Source of the DNA: a virus
Virus record (IMG/VR): IMGVR_UViG_3300003323_000540
Coordinates: 64,001-117,464 of that record
DNA length: 53,464 nt
Reading direction: 5' to 3' (one strand)
The position numbers and the translations under genes were made by a program. The stretch's first letter is position 1; each line of letters begins with the position of its first letter. Below are positions 42,336 through 50,727 of the stretch, piece after piece. The notes below the pieces were generated by a model, which was given only the letters and a program-made list of their open reading frames with translations, made no database searches and was not told the origin of the DNA.

Positions 42336-42338
42336 AGT

Positions 42339-43439
42339 TTATATTATTTTCATCCAATAATCAATCATCTCATCAAGCAATGTATAGATTGTATATTCTG
42401 GTTTCCAATTCAATAACATTTTAGCTTTTCCTGGATCGCCACAAAGATAAGGCAATTCTTCCGGTCTCATATACTTTTCATCTTGTCTTACATGATCTTT
42501 GTAATCCATTCCCAACTTTTCAAAGACGTATTCACATATTTGTCTTACACTACATGTTTGTCCGGTTGCAATTACAAAATCTTCTGGAAATTCATAATTG
42601 GATATTGCGTGCATCGCTCTTACGTAATCCTTTGAAGCTCCAATATCACGATATGAATCTAAATTACCTAATACAAGTTCGTTTGTTAATCCTTTCTTTA
42701 TTTGAACGGCTGTCTTTACAATCTTCTGTTCTACAAATGTTTCTCCTCTTCTTGGGCCGGAATGATTGAATAGTATTCCATTTACTGCATGGAGATTGTA
42801 TGCACGTCTGTAATGCCTTACAAGATTATATGCCCCTACTTTGGATACTCCATAAGGAGATGTAGGGTTCATTGTTGTTAATTCATTCTGCGATCCATTA
42901 TCCTCCACTGAAAGACCAAAGCATTCTGAACTAGTTGCTTGATAAAACTTTGCATTAGGACAATTCTTCCTATATGATTCGAGCATATTTAATACTCCAA
43001 TCAGATTTGTTTGAAGGGTGAATTCTGGAACGTCAAAGCTTACTTTAACATGAGACATTGCAGCAAGATTATAAATTTCATCTGGCTGTATTGTTTGTAA
43101 GATATGATCAATGGATGATTTGTCTAATAGATCTCCATAAAATGTGATTATCTTATCATTCAAATGACCTATTCGGCTTTCTTGTGAAGATGATACTGAA
43201 TGGCGACGAATCATTCCATATACTTCATAATTAAGTGAAAGAAGATATTCCGCTAAATAGCTTCCATCTTGTCCACCAATACCTGTAATGAAAGCTCTTT
43301 TCTTTCTTGATCCATCTACATAAATCATTTCCGATGTATTGGAAGTATTTGTTGTAAATGTTGTGAAGGGATTGTTTGGATGTCCTTCAACTTGAACGTA
43401 ATTGCTACTATTAGAATTGTTGTTGTTTTTTATATCCAT
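42339..43439 (-). CDS. gmd: GDP-mannose 4,6-dehydratase
   Basis: The 366-residue protein (ATG at 43439) converts GDP-D-mannose to GDP-4-keto-6-deoxy-D-mannose with NADP. It has the Rossmann motif AFITGIGGQDGSYLAEYLL, the RRHSVSSSQESRI region and the catalytic core (TSSECFGL followed by PTSPYGVSKVGAYN with the Tyr-x-x-x-Lys pair). The C-terminal part with RDIGASKDYVRAMH is typical. An N-terminal extension rich in Asn, Ser and Thr precedes the fold. The start overlaps the stop of the DegT-like gene by 10 bp, so the two are coupled. Confidence 0.92.
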   Translation of the reverse strand: MDIKNNNNSNSSNYVQVEGHPNNPFTTFTTNTSNTSEMIYVDGSRKKRAFITGIGGQDGSYLAEYLLSLNYEVYGMIRRHSVSSSQESRIGHLNDKIITFYGDLLDKSSIDHILQTIQPDEIYNLAAMSHVKVSFDVPEFTLQTNLIGVLNMLESYRKNCPNAKFYQATSSECFGLSVEDNGSQNELTTMNPTSPYGVSKVGAYNLVRHYRRAYNLHAVNGILFNHSGPRRGETFVEQKIVKTAVQIKKGLTNELVLGNLDSYRDIGASKDYVRAMHAISNYEFPEDFVIATGQTCSVRQICEYVFEKLGMDYKDHVRQDEKYMRPEELPYLCGDPGKAKMLLNWKPEYTIYTLLDEMIDYWMKII

Positions 43440-44155
43440 TGTGTTATATCGGGGTACATTGTCCAATTTCCTGTATCGCCTTCTTCTTTTACGTTGTACA
43501 TTAATATCAATCCTCTTGCTGCATCTTCTGGAGTCATGTAATAATGATATCCTTTCATCTTTACATGGTTTGGATGATCATAAGGCAATGACATATCTCT
43601 TCCATCATATCTTGCAAGTCTTAGCCAATCCACCGCTTCTTTATCATCAGTTAATATCATCCCTCCACGTCCTATTGGGATTCTTTTCTTTATTTGAAAG
43701 GATAAGCATTGTAGCGCATTATTGCCTTCATACATTCCTCTCATCCATCTCACAGCTCCATCTATTACCCGATAAGGAGTAAATGGATAAATACCGCTCC
43801 ATTGAATTTGTTCAAATTTAACCCTCAATGTTAGATTTTCCAAAACATGCGCGGCAGATACATAAGTATTTTTTGGAACTATTATTGGAATCAATTCATA
43901 TTCATCATCCAATTCTAACTCTCCAATTTCAATTAAGTATCTAAAAGATAGTTCTATTGCATGGGTGCAACAATCTACCGCTACTGCATATTTGCTTCCG
44001 GCAAAATCTGCTACTTTCTTTTCAAAGATATCTACTACTTCCCTGGCATCATCAAATCTATATCCTAAATCATATAATTGATCTAATTCAGGTCTTAAGA
44101 GATTGTGTGGTACTTTGCCGTTAGGCCAAGGATTATAAACTATTTTCTCTCCCAT
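43430..44155 (-). CDS. compact DegT/DnrJ/EryC1-type aminotransferase
   Basis: The 241-residue protein resembles the PLP-dependent sugar aminotransferases that use 4-keto sugars, such as GDP-perosamine synthase: KYAVAVDCCTHAIELSFRYL in the SGTxAL position, PKNTYVSAAHVLENLTLRVK, RVIDGAVRW in the ED-A-A region, and SFQIKKRIPIGRGGMILTDD with the PLP lysine. Usual family length is about 370-400 residues, so the middle and the C-terminus are reduced. Paired with the dehydratase next door it could make GDP-perosamine or a related amino sugar; that is inference. Confidence 0.72.
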   Translation of the reverse strand: MGEKIVYNPWPNGKVPHNLLRPELDQLYDLGYRFDDAREVVDIFEKKVADFAGSKYAVAVDCCTHAIELSFRYLIEIGELELDDEYELIPIIVPKNTYVSAAHVLENLTLRVKFEQIQWSGIYPFTPYRVIDGAVRWMRGMYEGNNALQCLSFQIKKRIPIGRGGMILTDDKEAVDWLRLARYDGRDMSLPYDHPNHVKMKGYHYYMTPEDAARGLILMYNVKEEGDTGNWTMYPDITQWI

Positions 44156-44352
44156 GTTAATATTATATATAAGATAATCAGCATCAATATCGTAATTGTC
44201 ATAGTATTAAATTGATGCTGATAAAGAATTGGCCAATCTTTTGGATTTATAATTTTCCTCGTTAAAGTATAGTAGTATAAATATATACTACACCAACATA
44301 CCAATCCAGAAATTGAAAAACAAACTATAAGTATTGGATTATTTGTTTTCAT
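44140..44352 (-). CDS. small membrane protein, two spans
   Basis: From the ATG at 44352 the protein has 70 residues and two hydrophobic spans (ILIVCFSISGLVCWCSIYLY and TITILMLIILYIIL) separated by a basic loop (TRKIINPKDWPILYQHQFN). It overlaps the genes on both sides. A membrane anchor or envelope role is possible. No family recognised. Confidence 0.5.
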   Translation of the reverse strand: MKTNNPILIVCFSISGLVCWCSIYLYYYTLTRKIINPKDWPILYQHQFNTMTITILMLIILYIILTWERK

Positions 44353-44540
44353 ACATCCCATTCGTAAAGGCCTACATTCAGAGCTTGTTGAATTGTTAAT
44401 TTTGGATTTGCTTGTATCTCCCTAAACGCCGTGACAAATACCTCTACTTCCAATCCATGTTTTTCACAGAGCTTCAATGCTTCATACACTGCTGCAAAAT
44501 CTGGATCTGCATCAGATTCTTGAATGTTAATTTTTGCCAT
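44349..44540 (-). CDS. small unknown protein
   Basis: The 63-residue protein is helical (DADPDFAAVYEALKLCEKHG, then LEVEVFVTAFREIQANPKLT) and overlaps the next gene by 4 bp. It resembles small phage proteins of the accessory region; no specific function is visible. Confidence 0.5.
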   Translation of the reverse strand: MAKINIQESDADPDFAAVYEALKLCEKHGLEVEVFVTAFREIQANPKLTIQQALNVGLYEWDV

Positions 44541-44544
44541 TTTG

Positions 44545-44847
44545 TTAAAACGATTTTAACGCTATGCCTTGTAAAGATGCATTATGTTTTACTTCATTAT
44601 CTATCTTAGGCCAATTCCATTGTCCTTCTTGATCGCCTTGAACAGCTGACGTAATCCATAGATCTTTTATGTGACCGTCTACGAATACTTTCAGATTAAC
44701 ACAAGTATCATTCCATACCGCTACTATCATAGCTGGCAATGTGTCTTGGATATTTACTAACCATTCACCTTTATTATTTTCTCTTAATTGTTCTTTTAAT
44801 GCAGTAGTGAGCTTATATATCACTATTCTTCCTATTGTTGGTTTCAT
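44545..44847 (-). CDS. small unknown protein, beta-rich
   Basis: The ATG at 44847 (MKPTIGRIVIYKLTTALKEQ) gives 100 residues and removes most of the overlap with the FkbM gene. The protein resembles a small phage protein type starting with GRIVIYKL and continuing with TLPAMIVAVWNDTCVNLKVF, VDGHIKDLWITSAVQGDQEG and QWNWPKID. I recall such GRxVxYxL small proteins from many phages without known function. Confidence 0.6.
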   Translation of the reverse strand: MKPTIGRIVIYKLTTALKEQLRENNKGEWLVNIQDTLPAMIVAVWNDTCVNLKVFVDGHIKDLWITSAVQGDQEGQWNWPKIDNEVKHNASLQGIALKSF

Positions 44848-44848
44848 A

Positions 44849-45565
44849 TTATAGATTTTTATTTTTACACAAAACATTACCAAAATTTCCTTGAAAATTA
44901 TAGATGCCTATCATTTCAAAAGATGGCAACAAAGATAACATCTTTTCTAATGTTATTTGCCCTTCATACAATTCTTTGTCGGAAAATTCAATGTAAAGAT
45001 ATCTCGTTTTATCCTTTAATGTATTTAATGCACCTAGAATTACATCTTCCTCCGCGCCATTCACGTCACACCAAATGAAATCAACTATTTCTATTTCTCC
45101 TCCATTGAGCGGTGTTTGACCTTCTACGAATGTATCTAGCTTCATTCCTAAGGCTATTTGCTTCGCTTTAAACTCAACATCCGGGAATAATGATAAATGT
45201 GCCTTTGGTTTTCTTAAGGAGCTGCTAGCAGACCAAAATTCGTTGTCTCCGTGTCTCCTGGTTTCGCTATCGCTGATATTTAATTCTATTTCTCCGTTCT
45301 TATTACAAATGGCTATATTCTGTGGATATATCGAAAACAGATTATGCATATCAAATTTCTGATAATTCTCCACTAATATATCAAATGATCGTATATCAGC
45401 TTCAAAACAATACAGCCTTGAATGATAATCAAGATTCAAATGAGATAATAATTCTATTCCATCGCTTCCGTCATATGACCCTATATCAAATATTACGGCC
45501 TTCTTATCGCCTATTAACTTCGCTATCTCTGCTTTTGAAATTTCTTTATCGGATGTGGGGAACAT
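44849..45565 (-). CDS. FkbM family methyltransferase
   Basis: This 238-residue protein has the FkbM pattern: motif I AVIFDIGSYDGSDGIELL, a following acidic residue in RLYCFEADIRSFDIL, NIAICNKNGEIELN, the middle VKLDTFVEGQTP-type segment (GMKLDTFVEG) and WCDVNGAEEDVILGA with the conserved DVNGAE in place of DVEG.E. FkbM enzymes are SAM-dependent O-methyltransferases, often acting on sugar chains. The first residues overlap the GT2 gene by 20 bp. It belongs to the glycan island; the acceptor is unknown. Confidence 0.85.
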   Translation of the reverse strand: MFPTSDKEISKAEIAKLIGDKKAVIFDIGSYDGSDGIELLSHLNLDYHSRLYCFEADIRSFDILVENYQKFDMHNLFSIYPQNIAICNKNGEIELNISDSETRRHGDNEFWSASSSLRKPKAHLSLFPDVEFKAKQIALGMKLDTFVEGQTPLNGGEIEIVDFIWCDVNGAEEDVILGALNTLKDKTRYLYIEFSDKELYEGQITLEKMLSLLPSFEMIGIYNFQGNFGNVLCKNKNL

Positions 45566-46295
45566 ATTGCTCTTTTAACTTTTCTACTAATTCTGGATAA
45601 ACATATGTGCCTTGAAGATTTTCAAGGGCTTTTAAATAATTTGTATGCTCTTTCTGTCTTTCTTCTGCTTGATGTTGATTGTATATCGCCGTTACTTCAT
45701 CAATATACTTACAATTATCAAAATATTTGTGTGCTTGAATCATGAAATGTCTATCCTCATTATATCCGACTTGTTCCATAGGTTTCCAGCCTCCCACCTC
45801 TCTCCAAACTTGTTTGGTATGAGAAAGTACTAGGGCATCTTTATAATCGATCTTAGAGCCTGTAATTGCGTTTCCATAAAGAGCATCGGATAGAATATCT
45901 CTTGTAGGCTTATTTCCGTGAAGGATTTCAATGAACTTAGTATACACTAAATCATTTTCATTTTCAGAATGTATTTGTAAGTGGTTGGATAGTAATACAT
46001 TATCGTCATCACAGTAGCAAATTCTATTCGACACTGCCAATTCGGCTCCAATATTTTTTGCAACAGCTCCTACATTAGCCGTTTTGTCATATGTGTTATT
46101 GTAATAGTGAAAGCGGCTATCATTTTTGAATATCTCATCCTGCATTACCTTACTTGAGTAATTGCAATGATCGCCTACTACTATACATTCATAGTTTTGA
46201 AAGGTATTAAGCTTTATCCCAAGTAGGCATCTGAATAAATAATCAGGCCTGTTCTTGGTTGCTACTATTACTGAAATAGCTGGTTTATCTTTCAC
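45546..46295 (-). CDS. family 2 glycosyltransferase
   Basis: The 249-residue protein is a GT-A fold, family 2 type glycosyltransferase: ISVIVATKNRPDYLFRCLLG at the start, FQNYECIVVGDHCNYSSKVM, then KNIGAELAVSNRICYCDDDN with the metal-binding acidic triplet, and WREVGGWKPMEQVGYNEDRH in the acceptor region with a Glu-Asp catalytic-type site. It would transfer a sugar from a nucleotide donor. The 3' end overlaps the FkbM gene. Confidence 0.88.
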   Translation of the reverse strand: MKDKPAISVIVATKNRPDYLFRCLLGIKLNTFQNYECIVVGDHCNYSSKVMQDEIFKNDSRFHYYNNTYDKTANVGAVAKNIGAELAVSNRICYCDDDNVLLSNHLQIHSENENDLVYTKFIEILHGNKPTRDILSDALYGNAITGSKIDYKDALVLSHTKQVWREVGGWKPMEQVGYNEDRHFMIQAHKYFDNCKYIDEVTAIYNQHQAEERQKEHTNYLKALENLQGTYVYPELVEKLKEQYVPHIR

Positions 46296-46304
46296 TTAAT
46301 TGTT

Positions 46305-46556
46305 TTATTTAATATAAGGATATTTTGCTTTAAACTCTTCCTCATCCATTTTAAATGTTATATAAACATCATCTATGTCTCCATAATATCCAAAGTCAAT
46401 GAATGGTTGATCATATCCTTTCCATCCTTCGCTTAGTAGCCATGTTATGCTTTCTATCTTATGTTCTAAGGGATAGCTGGTGTATAAACTAAAATCTATA
46501 TATCTATATCCTGTTCCCTTTTTAATACTGAAATCATCTATTATTAGATTTTTCAT
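46305..46556 (-). CDS. small unknown protein
   Basis: The 83-residue protein (IIDDFSIKKGTGYRYIDFSL, then EGWKGYDQPFIDFGYYGDID) is beta-rich and acidic at the end. It is coupled to the upstream gene as ATGA. No family recognised; it may be a small accessory protein of the island. Confidence 0.5.
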   Translation of the reverse strand: MKNLIIDDFSIKKGTGYRYIDFSLYTSYPLEHKIESITWLLSEGWKGYDQPFIDFGYYGDIDDVYITFKMDEEEFKAKYPYIK

Positions 46557-46801
46557 TTAATTATCTTATAAATTACATTCACTGTATCCTTCTTGAATTC
46601 AAAGAGCTTATTATTTGAAGCATCATATCCTACATAGTATTCAAAGGGATCTCCATCTATCATAATCATTCTTTGGATGATCTTTTCTATATATGTTTCG
46701 CGTCCAAAGCATTTATCGCTTCTTTGATACATTTGATCTCCAATGGCAAATGTTTTTGGTTGCATTGAATATGCTTCTGTTATGCTATATATTTCTTCCA
46801 T
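46553..46801 (-). CDS. small unknown protein
   Basis: The 82-residue protein contains KTFAIGDQMYQRSDKCFGRE and RMIMIDGDPFEYYVGYDASN, a small beta-barrel-like pattern. It starts 4 bp after the HD-domain gene and ends in an ATGA overlap with the next gene. Function unknown. Confidence 0.5.
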   Translation of the reverse strand: MEEIYSITEAYSMQPKTFAIGDQMYQRSDKCFGRETYIEKIIQRMIMIDGDPFEYYVGYDASNNKLFEFKKDTVNVIYKIIK

Positions 46802-46805
46802 TCTC

Positions 46806-47341
46806 TTAATTCTCTTTTTCTTTTAGCAATTCATCCATATATGCAAACATTTCACTATATGCTTCATTATACAGTTTTTCATTAAATTCATTTGATTCTT
46901 TTCTGTATACTTCCAACATCCTTGATTTAGTATTTACAGAGTTTTCAATGTTTGATATTCTATCGCATAGCTTTACAAAGGTAGCGCCTGGAGTTTCTCT
47001 AATTCCATTGTAATATTTTTTGTTCTGCCTTTCCTTTCTATTCTTTCCCTTCTCGTTTGTTACTGCATATACTATTTCTGCTACAAATTCATTTGTATTT
47101 GTTTTTACATCATTGTATGTCTGTCTTGCATCTTCAATAAGATCATGGCACCATATAGCTGCGAGGATGTTTTGTACATCATATTCTCCAATTAGATGTC
47201 TAAATTTCCATCCTACCATGTAGGTATTAAGAAGATGCTGATAATAAGGTGCATCGCCGTATTTTTGATTACTTCTTCATGTTTGCTTTTGGCATAATCT
47301 CTTGCCTTATTGCTTAATTGGATTTCGATTATCTCTTTCAT
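46806..47341 (-). pseudogene. HD-domain phosphohydrolase gene with a -1 frameshift
   Basis: The gene starts at the ATG at 47341, overlapping the methyltransferase stop as ATGA, and encodes KEIIEIQLSNKARDYAKSKH in frame 1. At a run of five A (plus-strand T at 47262-47266) the frame changes, after which KYGDAPYYQHLLNTYMVGWK continues in another frame and leads into WCHDLIEDARQTYNDV (HD motif His-Asp) and FVKLCDRISNIENSVN. Together they match the typical HD domain of RelA/SpoT-like small hydrolases (start, KYGDxPY, HD, LCDRxxN). The intact reading after the shift is 137 residues. A real inactivating or phase-variable indel, or a sequence error, are all possible. Confidence 0.7.
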
Positions 47342-47976
47342 TTTATTGCTTCTACGTTTAAACTTATTAATGTGTGCTTTTCATTAAATTCTCCTGTCCT
47401 TATTGCTTCTGGATCATGCGGTAAGTGCGCTCTACTATGATCATCTATGTGACTATGTTCTGTTTTTTTCCAATCATATATTTGAATTTGAATGAATCCT
47501 AATTCAATTAATAAGATCATTAAATCATGGATATCCCAACTTGTTTTATGAACTATTTCCTTCTCTGTTGTTTCAATATGTCCAATGCCGCCTGTATTAT
47601 ATTCTTCTACAAATTCTTTATTTTTTACTTTCCATACTCCATGGATTATACTTGAGATATCTTCCAGCTCTATTCCTTTATTTAAATAAAGCTCGCATAG
47701 TATATTGAAATTTGGAACGGCTAATCTTAATATTCCTCCCTCTTTCAATTTATCTCTCCATACACTTGCTAATTCTTTTGCCTCTTTTCTTGTAAAGTAA
47801 TTAAGAAAATGACATGCATAGATCAAGTCTAAACTATTGTCTTCTATTCCTTTAAGAAAGATATCTTTGCTTTCTACATGTTTGAATGTATTATCTGCAT
47901 CGATGTGAAGCCATTCCTCTCCATAGAACCTTTTTCCGCATCCTATTGCTATTTTTGTTTTATTTCTCTTATCCAT
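47338..47976 (-). CDS. class I SAM-dependent methyltransferase
   Basis: From the ATG at 47976 the protein has 212 residues. It fits Methyltransf_11-like enzymes: KIAIGCGKRFYGEEWLHIDA (motif I in GCG form), then NSLDLIYACHFLNYFTRKEA, LKEGGILRLAVPNFNILCEL, and a C-terminal region with HDLMILLIELGFIQIQIYDW. Such enzymes occur in surface polysaccharide clusters. The 5' neighbour is a broken gene that ends 2 bp before the ATG, and the stop overlaps the HD gene start. A TTG start at 47988 is possible but would overlap the broken gene's end. Confidence 0.78.
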   Translation of the reverse strand: MDKRNKTKIAIGCGKRFYGEEWLHIDADNTFKHVESKDIFLKGIEDNSLDLIYACHFLNYFTRKEAKELASVWRDKLKEGGILRLAVPNFNILCELYLNKGIELEDISSIIHGVWKVKNKEFVEEYNTGGIGHIETTEKEIVHKTSWDIHDLMILLIELGFIQIQIYDWKKTEHSHIDDHSRAHLPHDPEAIRTGEFNEKHTLISLNVEAIK

Positions 47977-47978
47977 GT

Positions 47979-48360
47979 TTAAAACCAATATGATAATCTA
48001 TTCTTTCCTGCTTGTCCATGTTTCTTTATAATGTCATGAAGAATCTTCTTATGTTCTTCATCGGCCCAATCAAACATGCCATCAAAACGAATATTTGATC
48101 TGTCTGGATAGATCTCTACTTTACCGCCTGTTACGATACCATCCATTAAATCTCTACTTTGAGTAGAATCAATGCTACCAGTTATTTTAGTTTGATTTAA
48201 ACTAAAAATAGATGGCTCCCAATTACAAGTAAAAGCTCCAATCTCTCCTTAACCAATAAGTTTCTTTTATATCAATATTGCCTCTATCTGCGAATCGCTT
48301 GATTAACTTAATTACCTTATGAATCTCATTTTTAGGTAATGGTCTTACATCACATTGCAT
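47979..48360 (-). pseudogene. frameshifted gene of unknown function
   Basis: An ATG at 48360 opens a frame (QCDVRPLPKNEIHKVIKLIK, then FADRGNIDIKETYWLRR) that ends shortly after in a stop. A second frame starting at about 48245 continues at once with IGAFTCNWEPSIFSLNQTKI, LMDGIVTGGKVEIYPDRSNI and FDGMFDWADEEHKKILHDII, and runs to a stop at 47979. Joined by a +1 shift in AAGGAGAG near 48244-48250, the two give a plausible protein of about 126 residues that fills an otherwise empty 380 bp gap. Family unknown. Confidence 0.6.
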
Positions 48361-48370
48361 AATTTTCGTT

Positions 48371-49087
48371 TTAATGTGTCCAAGTTATTCCATTTAAGTA
48401 TCCTTTGCCTGCCATTTCACTTATTATTGCAAGATCTATTCCTTCAAAGTTCATTTTCTTATTGTCAAATCTCCTTACACCTTCCACATACTTCCAAGGA
48501 CTACTATCTCTATCTTCTAAAGCGATGTTATAAAATTCATCTTCCACTTTATCTTGACATTCAAACTCCCAAGGATTCATATCTTCTTTTAAATATCTTA
48601 AGAGAAAATCTTTATTCCATATCGCTGGCATTGTGGAAAGGCGATATTCTGATTTTTGAGGAGTGGCTATGAACTTCAATTCATCTATGATAGCATAGTC
48701 TTCCATGTATTGATTTAAATTTTGTGCTGTTAAACTTATTCTTCCTATTCGCTTATCAGTCTCTATTACTTGTCTTAGGCGTATTATCATTGATACATCT
48801 AATGGAGCATTCCACCAAGAATCTTCCATGCACCACATAATGTATTGATCTTCTTGTTCAGAAAAGTATTTTTTTAGATCGGTGCCAAAGTTCTTATTGT
48901 TTCCATTTTGTTCTCCTAAACTTTTAAAAGAAAAATCTTCTGGCAATTCTATATCCGGTTTTTTATAACCTACTATTTCTACGTTAATAGATTCACTTTC
49001 ATTCTGCCTTGCATACTTATTCCAAAGAGAAATAAATACTGGAATGCAATGAAGATAGGCGTCACTTGTTGTTACTGTTAATTTCAT
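48371..49087 (-). CDS. glycosyltransferase-like protein (GT-A type)
   Basis: This 238-residue protein starts KLTVTTSDAYLHCIPVFISL (a sugar-nucleotide binding start of GT-A type) and has the pattern QYIMWCMEDSWWNAPLDVSM with the acidic MEDxW site, IIRLRQVIETDKRIGRISLT and YRLSTMPAIWNKDFLLRYL near the acceptor site, then NPWEFECQDKVEDEFYNIAL. The pattern resembles phage and bacterial GT-A glycosyltransferases of the glycan island kind. Exact family is uncertain. Confidence 0.65.
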   Translation of the reverse strand: MKLTVTTSDAYLHCIPVFISLWNKYARQNESESINVEIVGYKKPDIELPEDFSFKSLGEQNGNNKNFGTDLKKYFSEQEDQYIMWCMEDSWWNAPLDVSMIIRLRQVIETDKRIGRISLTAQNLNQYMEDYAIIDELKFIATPQKSEYRLSTMPAIWNKDFLLRYLKEDMNPWEFECQDKVEDEFYNIALEDRDSSPWKYVEGVRRFDNKKMNFEGIDLAIISEMAGKGYLNGITWTH

Positions 49088-49265
49088 TTAATTCTCTAAA
49101 TCTGTCTAAAAATTTATTATGGATGAAAGCAGCGCTGTTGTGTAATTCTACAAACCTATCTTCACTTATATCTCTATCTTTTAATTCATTTAAATATTCA
49201 CTCTGTTCGAGTATTCTTTTGTAAATGAAATTAGCATCATTCCAAAGCTCTTCATGAATGCTCAT
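49062..49265 (-). CDS. small helical protein
   Basis: The 67-residue, strongly helical protein (EELWNDANFIYKRILEQSEY, then LNELKDRDISEDRFVELHNS) overlaps the glycosyltransferase gene by 26 bp and the cupin gene by 4 bp. Function unknown; a small partner or chaperone is possible. Confidence 0.5.
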   Translation of the reverse strand: MSIHEELWNDANFIYKRILEQSEYLNELKDRDISEDRFVELHNSAAFIHNKFLDRFRELNEINSNNK

Positions 49266-49675
49266 ATAAACGTCTTATCAATTTTTTGTCCCTCATATGG
49301 CCCGACCTTATATTCCAAGATTTTAGAATCATTTTCCATGATAAGATAATTGTGACCTCCGAAAAGAGAGAAGCTTGTATCGCCTTCATTTAGAATAGGC
49401 TCCTCTATTATTTGATCATCAATATCATAGAATATGCATTTCACTTTACCTTTTACTATATGCCATGATTCTTGTGGTATAAATTCAGATCGTCCTTCCT
49501 TTCTCCAATTATGCTTGTGCGGTTTGAAAGTATGTCCTTCATTTAAATTAAGGAGTGAGCACTGGATGAAATTAGACGGATCAACAACATCTTGCCTGCC
49601 TTCTTTAAAATCATTTAATCTTACTATTAAATGAAGTAGAAGTTCTGGATTTACCTTACTGTATATTTTTTGCAT
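49262..49675 (-). CDS. cupin-fold protein (WbuC-like)
   Basis: From the ATG at 49675 the protein has 137 residues. It is a cupin: FIQCSLLNLNEGHTFKPHKH (metal-type His ligands), ESWHIVKGKVKCIFYDIDDQ and NEGDTSFSLFGGHNYLIMEN. The order and size resemble WbuC-type proteins found in O-antigen clusters. It could be a sugar isomerase or binding protein of the island. The ATG at 49675 is preferred to the start at 49705, which would overlap the 94-residue gene more. Confidence 0.72.
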   Translation of the reverse strand: MQKIYSKVNPELLLHLIVRLNDFKEGRQDVVDPSNFIQCSLLNLNEGHTFKPHKHNWRKEGRSEFIPQESWHIVKGKVKCIFYDIDDQIIEEPILNEGDTSFSLFGGHNYLIMENDSKILEYKVGPYEGQKIDKTFI

Positions 49676-49940
49676 GCAATATGTTTTCAAAACAACTATG
49701 TTCACTGTACTTTAAATACATTGCTTGCTGACGTATTCCAAACTCTCGTGTCATGAATCTAGGTTGATTGTGACTATTCATCCAATAAGTCTTGCAATAA
49801 TTCGCCATTTCTTGTGCGACAAACCTTTTAGTTCTTCCTTGAATCATTCCTTGAGCATCGGCGAAACTAATTATTGTATCGCATAACTCATCAATTGATT
49901 CACAATTATTTACTTTATTGAATTTATCTAAATCATTCAT
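49656..49940 (-). CDS. small conserved-looking phage protein
   Basis: The 94-residue protein is mostly helical (DKFNKVNNCESIDELCDTII, then SFADAQGMIQGRTKRFVAQE and MANYCKTYWMNSHNQPRFMT). It overlaps the glycosyltransferase gene upstream by 8 bp. It has the appearance of a small regulatory or accessory protein; no family is known to me. Confidence 0.5.
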   Translation of the reverse strand: MNDLDKFNKVNNCESIDELCDTIISFADAQGMIQGRTKRFVAQEMANYCKTYWMNSHNQPRFMTREFGIRQQAMYLKYSEHSCFENILHAKNIQ

Positions 49941-50727
49941 ATCTGTACATTTTGTTAAACTTTGTGTGATTAAAAGCTACTAAACTATCAAGGTAATAAA
50001 GTTGATCGTTTTTTTCTTCTGTTAAAGTATCTATAAACCAACTAGCATTATGAATTCTATTGCCTAGATCAATTAAGTTAAAACCGTATCTTTTCACTAT
50101 ATAATTAAGTAACCATTGCCCTCCAGCATGATGATCAAAGTTTCCAATCATTTTATCAAATTCCTGGATATAGTATTTACTTAATTCTCTATATGTATTT
50201 GCTTTTGCTACAATCATTCCAGTACATGAAATGGTTATCCATCCTAGATTTCCTTCAAAGTCTTTATTTATTTTATCGTAACCTCTTCTAGGTTTCAATT
50301 TATAAACCTCCTCCCTTAAAGAAACTGCTGGAAATGCACTAAATGACATTCCAACTTCTCCTTCCTCTATTTCAATCAATTGATTCAATTCATATTGAGT
50401 AAGACGGCGCTGCATAATCATATCAGCATCTAAATGAATTATCAATTCATCGTCATCCAATTTAAACCACTTGCTAAAATCTTCTCCTTCCGCGCACACA
50501 AAGAATTCTCTGTTTGACGGCCAGCCCTTTCTATATGTTGAAATATGATCTAATGCACAAAAGGCATATTCAAATTTATCATTGTATTGCAATTCTAATC
50601 CTTCATCTAGCTTGCCTATTAAAAGAACGCATACACGATATGACCAATTTTTATTTAAAGAATGGAATAAACCATGCTCGCAGGCTTTCTTGTAATAATT
50701 ATTATCGCAGGCAATTATTATAGTCAT
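49933..50727 (-). CDS. glycosyltransferase, DxD type (GT8-like)
   Basis: This 264-residue protein has the features of a retaining GT-A glycosyltransferase: start TIIIACDNNYYKKACEHGLF, then the metal-binding DxD motif LIIHLDADMIMQRRLTQYEL, and a C-terminal acceptor-site pattern GWITISCTGMIVAKANTYRE followed by GNFDHHAGGQWLLNYIVKRY. The NxHxxxGQW pattern is like galactosyltransferases of GT8. It overlaps the next small gene by 4 bp. Sugar specificity is unknown. Confidence 0.78.
   Translation of the reverse strand: MTIIIACDNNYYKKACEHGLFHSLNKNWSYRVCVLLIGKLDEGLELQYNDKFEYAFCALDHISTYRKGWPSNREFFVCAEGEDFSKWFKLDDDELIIHLDADMIMQRRLTQYELNQLIEIEEGEVGMSFSAFPAVSLREEVYKLKPRRGYDKINKDFEGNLGWITISCTGMIVAKANTYRELSKYYIQEFDKMIGNFDHHAGGQWLLNYIVKRYGFNLIDLGNRIHNASWFIDTLTEEKNDQLYYLDSLVAFNHTKFNKMYRYE

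Noticed and set aside
44272-44291. Inverted repeat GTAGTATA / TATACTAC
   Set aside because: It falls inside the coding sequence of a small membrane protein in a run of Tyr codons, which explains the palindromic look.
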